The notes below the pieces were generated by a model. The model ran no database searches. It had not been told where the DNA came from and worked only from the letters and a program-made list of their open reading frames with translations. From NCBI GenBank assembly GCA_028139685.1, contig JAOINQ010000040.1:1-5401 (forward strand): DNA of 5,401 bases. The letters are read 5' to 3'. A program made the translations under genes and the position numbers. The stretch is from Betaproteobacteria bacterium. Lineage in GTDB: Bacteria > Pseudomonadota > Gammaproteobacteria > Burkholderiales > Burkholderiaceae_A. Positions 3,668-5,401 of this stretch are shown piece by piece; the stretch's first letter is position 1, and every line of letters begins with the position of its first letter.

Positions 3668-5401
3668 AAAATGAATAATTAAGTCCAACAAAGATACCGC
3701 GTGGAGCTCCAGGTGCAACGAACCGATTCACGGTTGGCCCTTCATCATCATCTACGAAACTTCCATTTCTAGTGAAGACGGACTCTGCCATTGCCCCATA
3801 AGTTTCATACTTTTCATCAAAAAGATTCGTTATTCGGCCAAAGATTGTTAGGTTATTAGACTGCTCATAACGCATATTCACATTAACAAGCTGATATCCA
3901 TCGACACTGGCATCCCTAGCTACTACGTCATCATCACCTCCGATTAAGCCGTCTTCATTACCTTGTGTAACCAGATCTGATGTAGCGATTAACGTAACAC
4001 CGATTTTTAAAGCATCTTGAGGCGTCCAATCAACTCCGAGTCGAAATACATTTTCGGGAATTCCAGGTATACGCATTCCAGGCCTTGCTTGCACTGACCT
4101 TTCTCCAAATAGCAACCCATTTTCTTCGTAAGTAGCTTCAAGATAACTATAGGTACCCGTCAACCTCATGTTGTCGAATTCTTGAACGATTTGTAAATCG
4201 ACTCCTTGATTTCTAGTCTTACCAAAATTGGTAAAAAACCCTTCTCCAGAATTTACATCTGTGGAGACGAATATAATATCGTCTTTGTTGTCGGTATTAT
4301 AGACGCTCACAATACCAAAGCCTTGTCCGATTCGACCACGGGCTCCTATCTCGTAAGTTCTTGAGGTAACTTGCTCAAGATAAGGATCGGCTTGTAATCC
4401 TGTAGGAAGTAAACAAGGATTGTCTCTGTCAGCACAACCCAGTTCAATGACAGTTGGAACTCTGTTTCCCTGGGACGCATTGGCAAATACGTTCACTCCA
4501 TTATCGAGCTTGGCAGATACGCCAATTGCAGGATTCAGTTTCGTATATTTGAAGGTTTCTTTTGGTTGCGCCTCAAGCTCCTCTGTTACCTCATTTGGGG
4601 TTGATAGTGTATTTGAAACTTTTGTATGGTTATACCTAAGAGACCCGGTTACATAAATTCTGTCAGCAACTTCTGCCGTATCAGATGCAAATAGGGAGTA
4701 CGTTTTAGAATTACCGCTAACTTTCGCAGAATCTTCTGTCTCAGAATCATCGTCACAAATAACTTTACGGATAGCATTTACTTCACAATCCTCAGTTTCT
4801 GTTGCATGGTACGATACTGTGCTTTGATCAAAAGTAAGACCTGCCGTGATTTGATGATTATCAAGAATTTTTGAGAGATTCAGGCCAAGTCCGCTACCAT
4901 TTTGACGAGTTTTGGAATTGTTAAACTCACCTTCAAACTCCCATTCATTCTCGGCTGTTTCAAATTCCCCTTCGACATCTCCTCCAAGACGTTTTTGACG
5001 TCCGTGCCGAGAATAAACGAGACCGTTTATCTGTGTGTCATCATCGATAATATTCTGAAAATTCAAACTTACAAGACCAACCTCATTTTTCGTTTGATCT
5101 GGGTGAGAGTAAACTGCTTCTCTTCTGGCCTCATATAAACCGCCTTCTTGAATTTCTCCTACATCATCTTCAACACCGTAGTTTGTACTGGGAAGAAGAC
5201 CGTTACCGAGAAGGTCACTATCGCCAAAATAAGCCATTACGCCAACACTACCAAAGTCAGTATTTCTCATGGCTTTTCCGAAGATATTCGAGACTTTTCC
5301 ATCGGAATAATCTCGCCAACCAGATTCATCAAAATGACTTGCAGATAAAAAGTAATTCCCGCCATCTCCATCTGCAAATTCTCCGCCGATAGAAACATCA
5401 A
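3666..5401 (-). CDS. TonB-dependent outer-membrane receptor, C-terminal part (5' end beyond the window)
   Basis: TonB-dependent receptors are 22-stranded outer-membrane barrels that import iron chelates and other scarce nutrients using energy from TonB-ExbB-ExbD. About 577 residues are visible. The frame is open to the edge, and the ATG at 5270 is internal: codons upstream of it encode a typical barrel stretch (NYFLSASHFDESGWRDYSDG). Family marks are alternating barrel strands throughout, the GCADRDNPC segment (near 4413-4436) before DPYLEQVTSRTYEIGARG, the N-x-G-V-D strand near 4195-4210, the I-T-N-L-F-D-E-K-Y motif near 3800-3835, and the final A-P-G-A-P-R-G-I-F-V-G-L-N-Y-S-F ending in the aromatic residue needed for barrel insertion. 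Plug domain, TonB box and signal peptide would lie beyond 5401. Two close cysteine pairs (codons at 4434/4413 and 4785/4755) probably form disulfides in outer loops. Substrate unknown; the PepSY neighbour slightly favours a metal chelate. Confidence 0.93.
   Translation of the reverse strand, partial: DVSIGGEFADGDGGNYFLSASHFDESGWRDYSDGKVSNIFGKAMRNTDFGSVGVMAYFGDSDLLGNGLLPSTNYGVEDDVGEIQEGGLYEARREAVYSHPDQTKNEVGLVSLNFQNIIDDDTQINGLVYSRHGRQKRLGGDVEGEFETAENEWEFEGEFNNSKTRQNGSGLGLNLSKILDNHQITAGLTFDQSTVSYHATETEDCEVNAIRKVICDDDSETEDSAKVSGNSKTYSLFASDTAEVADRIYVTGSLRYNHTKVSNTLSTPNEVTEELEAQPKETFKYTKLNPAIGVSAKLDNGVNVFANASQGNRVPTVIELGCADRDNPCLLPTGLQADPYLEQVTSRTYEIGARGRIGQGFGIVSVYNTDNKDDIIFVSTDVNSGEGFFTNFGKTRNQGVDLQIVQEFDNMRLTGTYSYLEATYEENGLLFGERSVQARPGMRIPGIPENVFRLGVDWTPQDALKIGVTLIATSDLVTQGNEDGLIGGDDDVVARDASVDGYQLVNVNMRYEQSNNLTIFGRITNLFDEKYETYGAMAESVFTRNGSFVDDDEGPTVNRFVAPGAPRGIFVGLNYSF

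Noticed and set aside
5268..5270. ATG at 5270 (minus strand) as the true receptor start
   Set aside because: The frame continues upstream for 43 codons to the edge with typical barrel sequence, and a start here would leave out the plug and signal peptide.
4420..5392. Four plus-strand open frames of 66-78 residues over the receptor gene
   Set aside because: All are antisense shadows of the TonB-dependent receptor, whose frame is continuous to the window edge.

Overview
This window looks like chromosomal DNA from an AT-rich Gram-negative bacterium. A TonB-dependent outer-membrane receptor and two further exported proteins indicate a cell with an outer membrane. The versions of the SRAP, peroxiredoxin and flavin split-barrel proteins are of the kind found in Proteobacteria. 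An aquatic gammaproteobacterium would fit, but that is inference and no phylogenetic marker is present. I see no mobile elements, rRNA, tRNA or CRISPR array.

Layout: (1) Bases 1-120 hold, on the minus strand, an open frame running off the left edge, possibly the start of a small membrane protein. (2) Bases 121-281 are a divergent intergenic region with a good plus-strand sigma70-type promoter at 215-242. (3) Bases 282-2705 are a tight five-gene plus-strand operon: a 92-residue conserved unknown, a 136-residue exported unknown, a pyridoxamine-5'-phosphate-oxidase-like FMN split-barrel protein, a Prx5-type peroxiredoxin, and an SRAP (HMCES/YedK-like) protein that protects abasic sites in DNA. 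Gaps are 8 to 21 bases, with one overlap. (4) Bases 2706-3050 are a 345-base convergent gap without a convincing gene; it holds several inverted repeats, two of them possible terminators. (5) Bases 3051-3590 (minus) encode an exported protein with two PepSY-like modules. (6) Bases 3602-3633 form a perfect 11-bp hairpin plus T-run, wedged between the receptor gene and the Shine-Dalgarno of the PepSY gene. (7) From 3666 to the right edge (minus) lies the C-terminal part of a TonB-dependent receptor whose N-terminal plug is outside the window.

How the genes fit together: the plus-strand operon pairs peroxide removal (peroxiredoxin) with protection of damaged single-stranded DNA (SRAP) and a probable flavoprotein, so an oxidative-damage role is a reasonable but unproven reading. 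The minus-strand pair is an outer-membrane uptake module: the receptor imports an unknown ligand, probably an iron chelate or similar, and the periplasmic PepSY protein is likely an accessory expressed at a lower level by read-through of the intergenic hairpin. I do not find a clearly new system. The most notable items are the hairpin abutting a ribosome-binding site, the unusual operon content with two unknown proteins, and the structured convergent gap.
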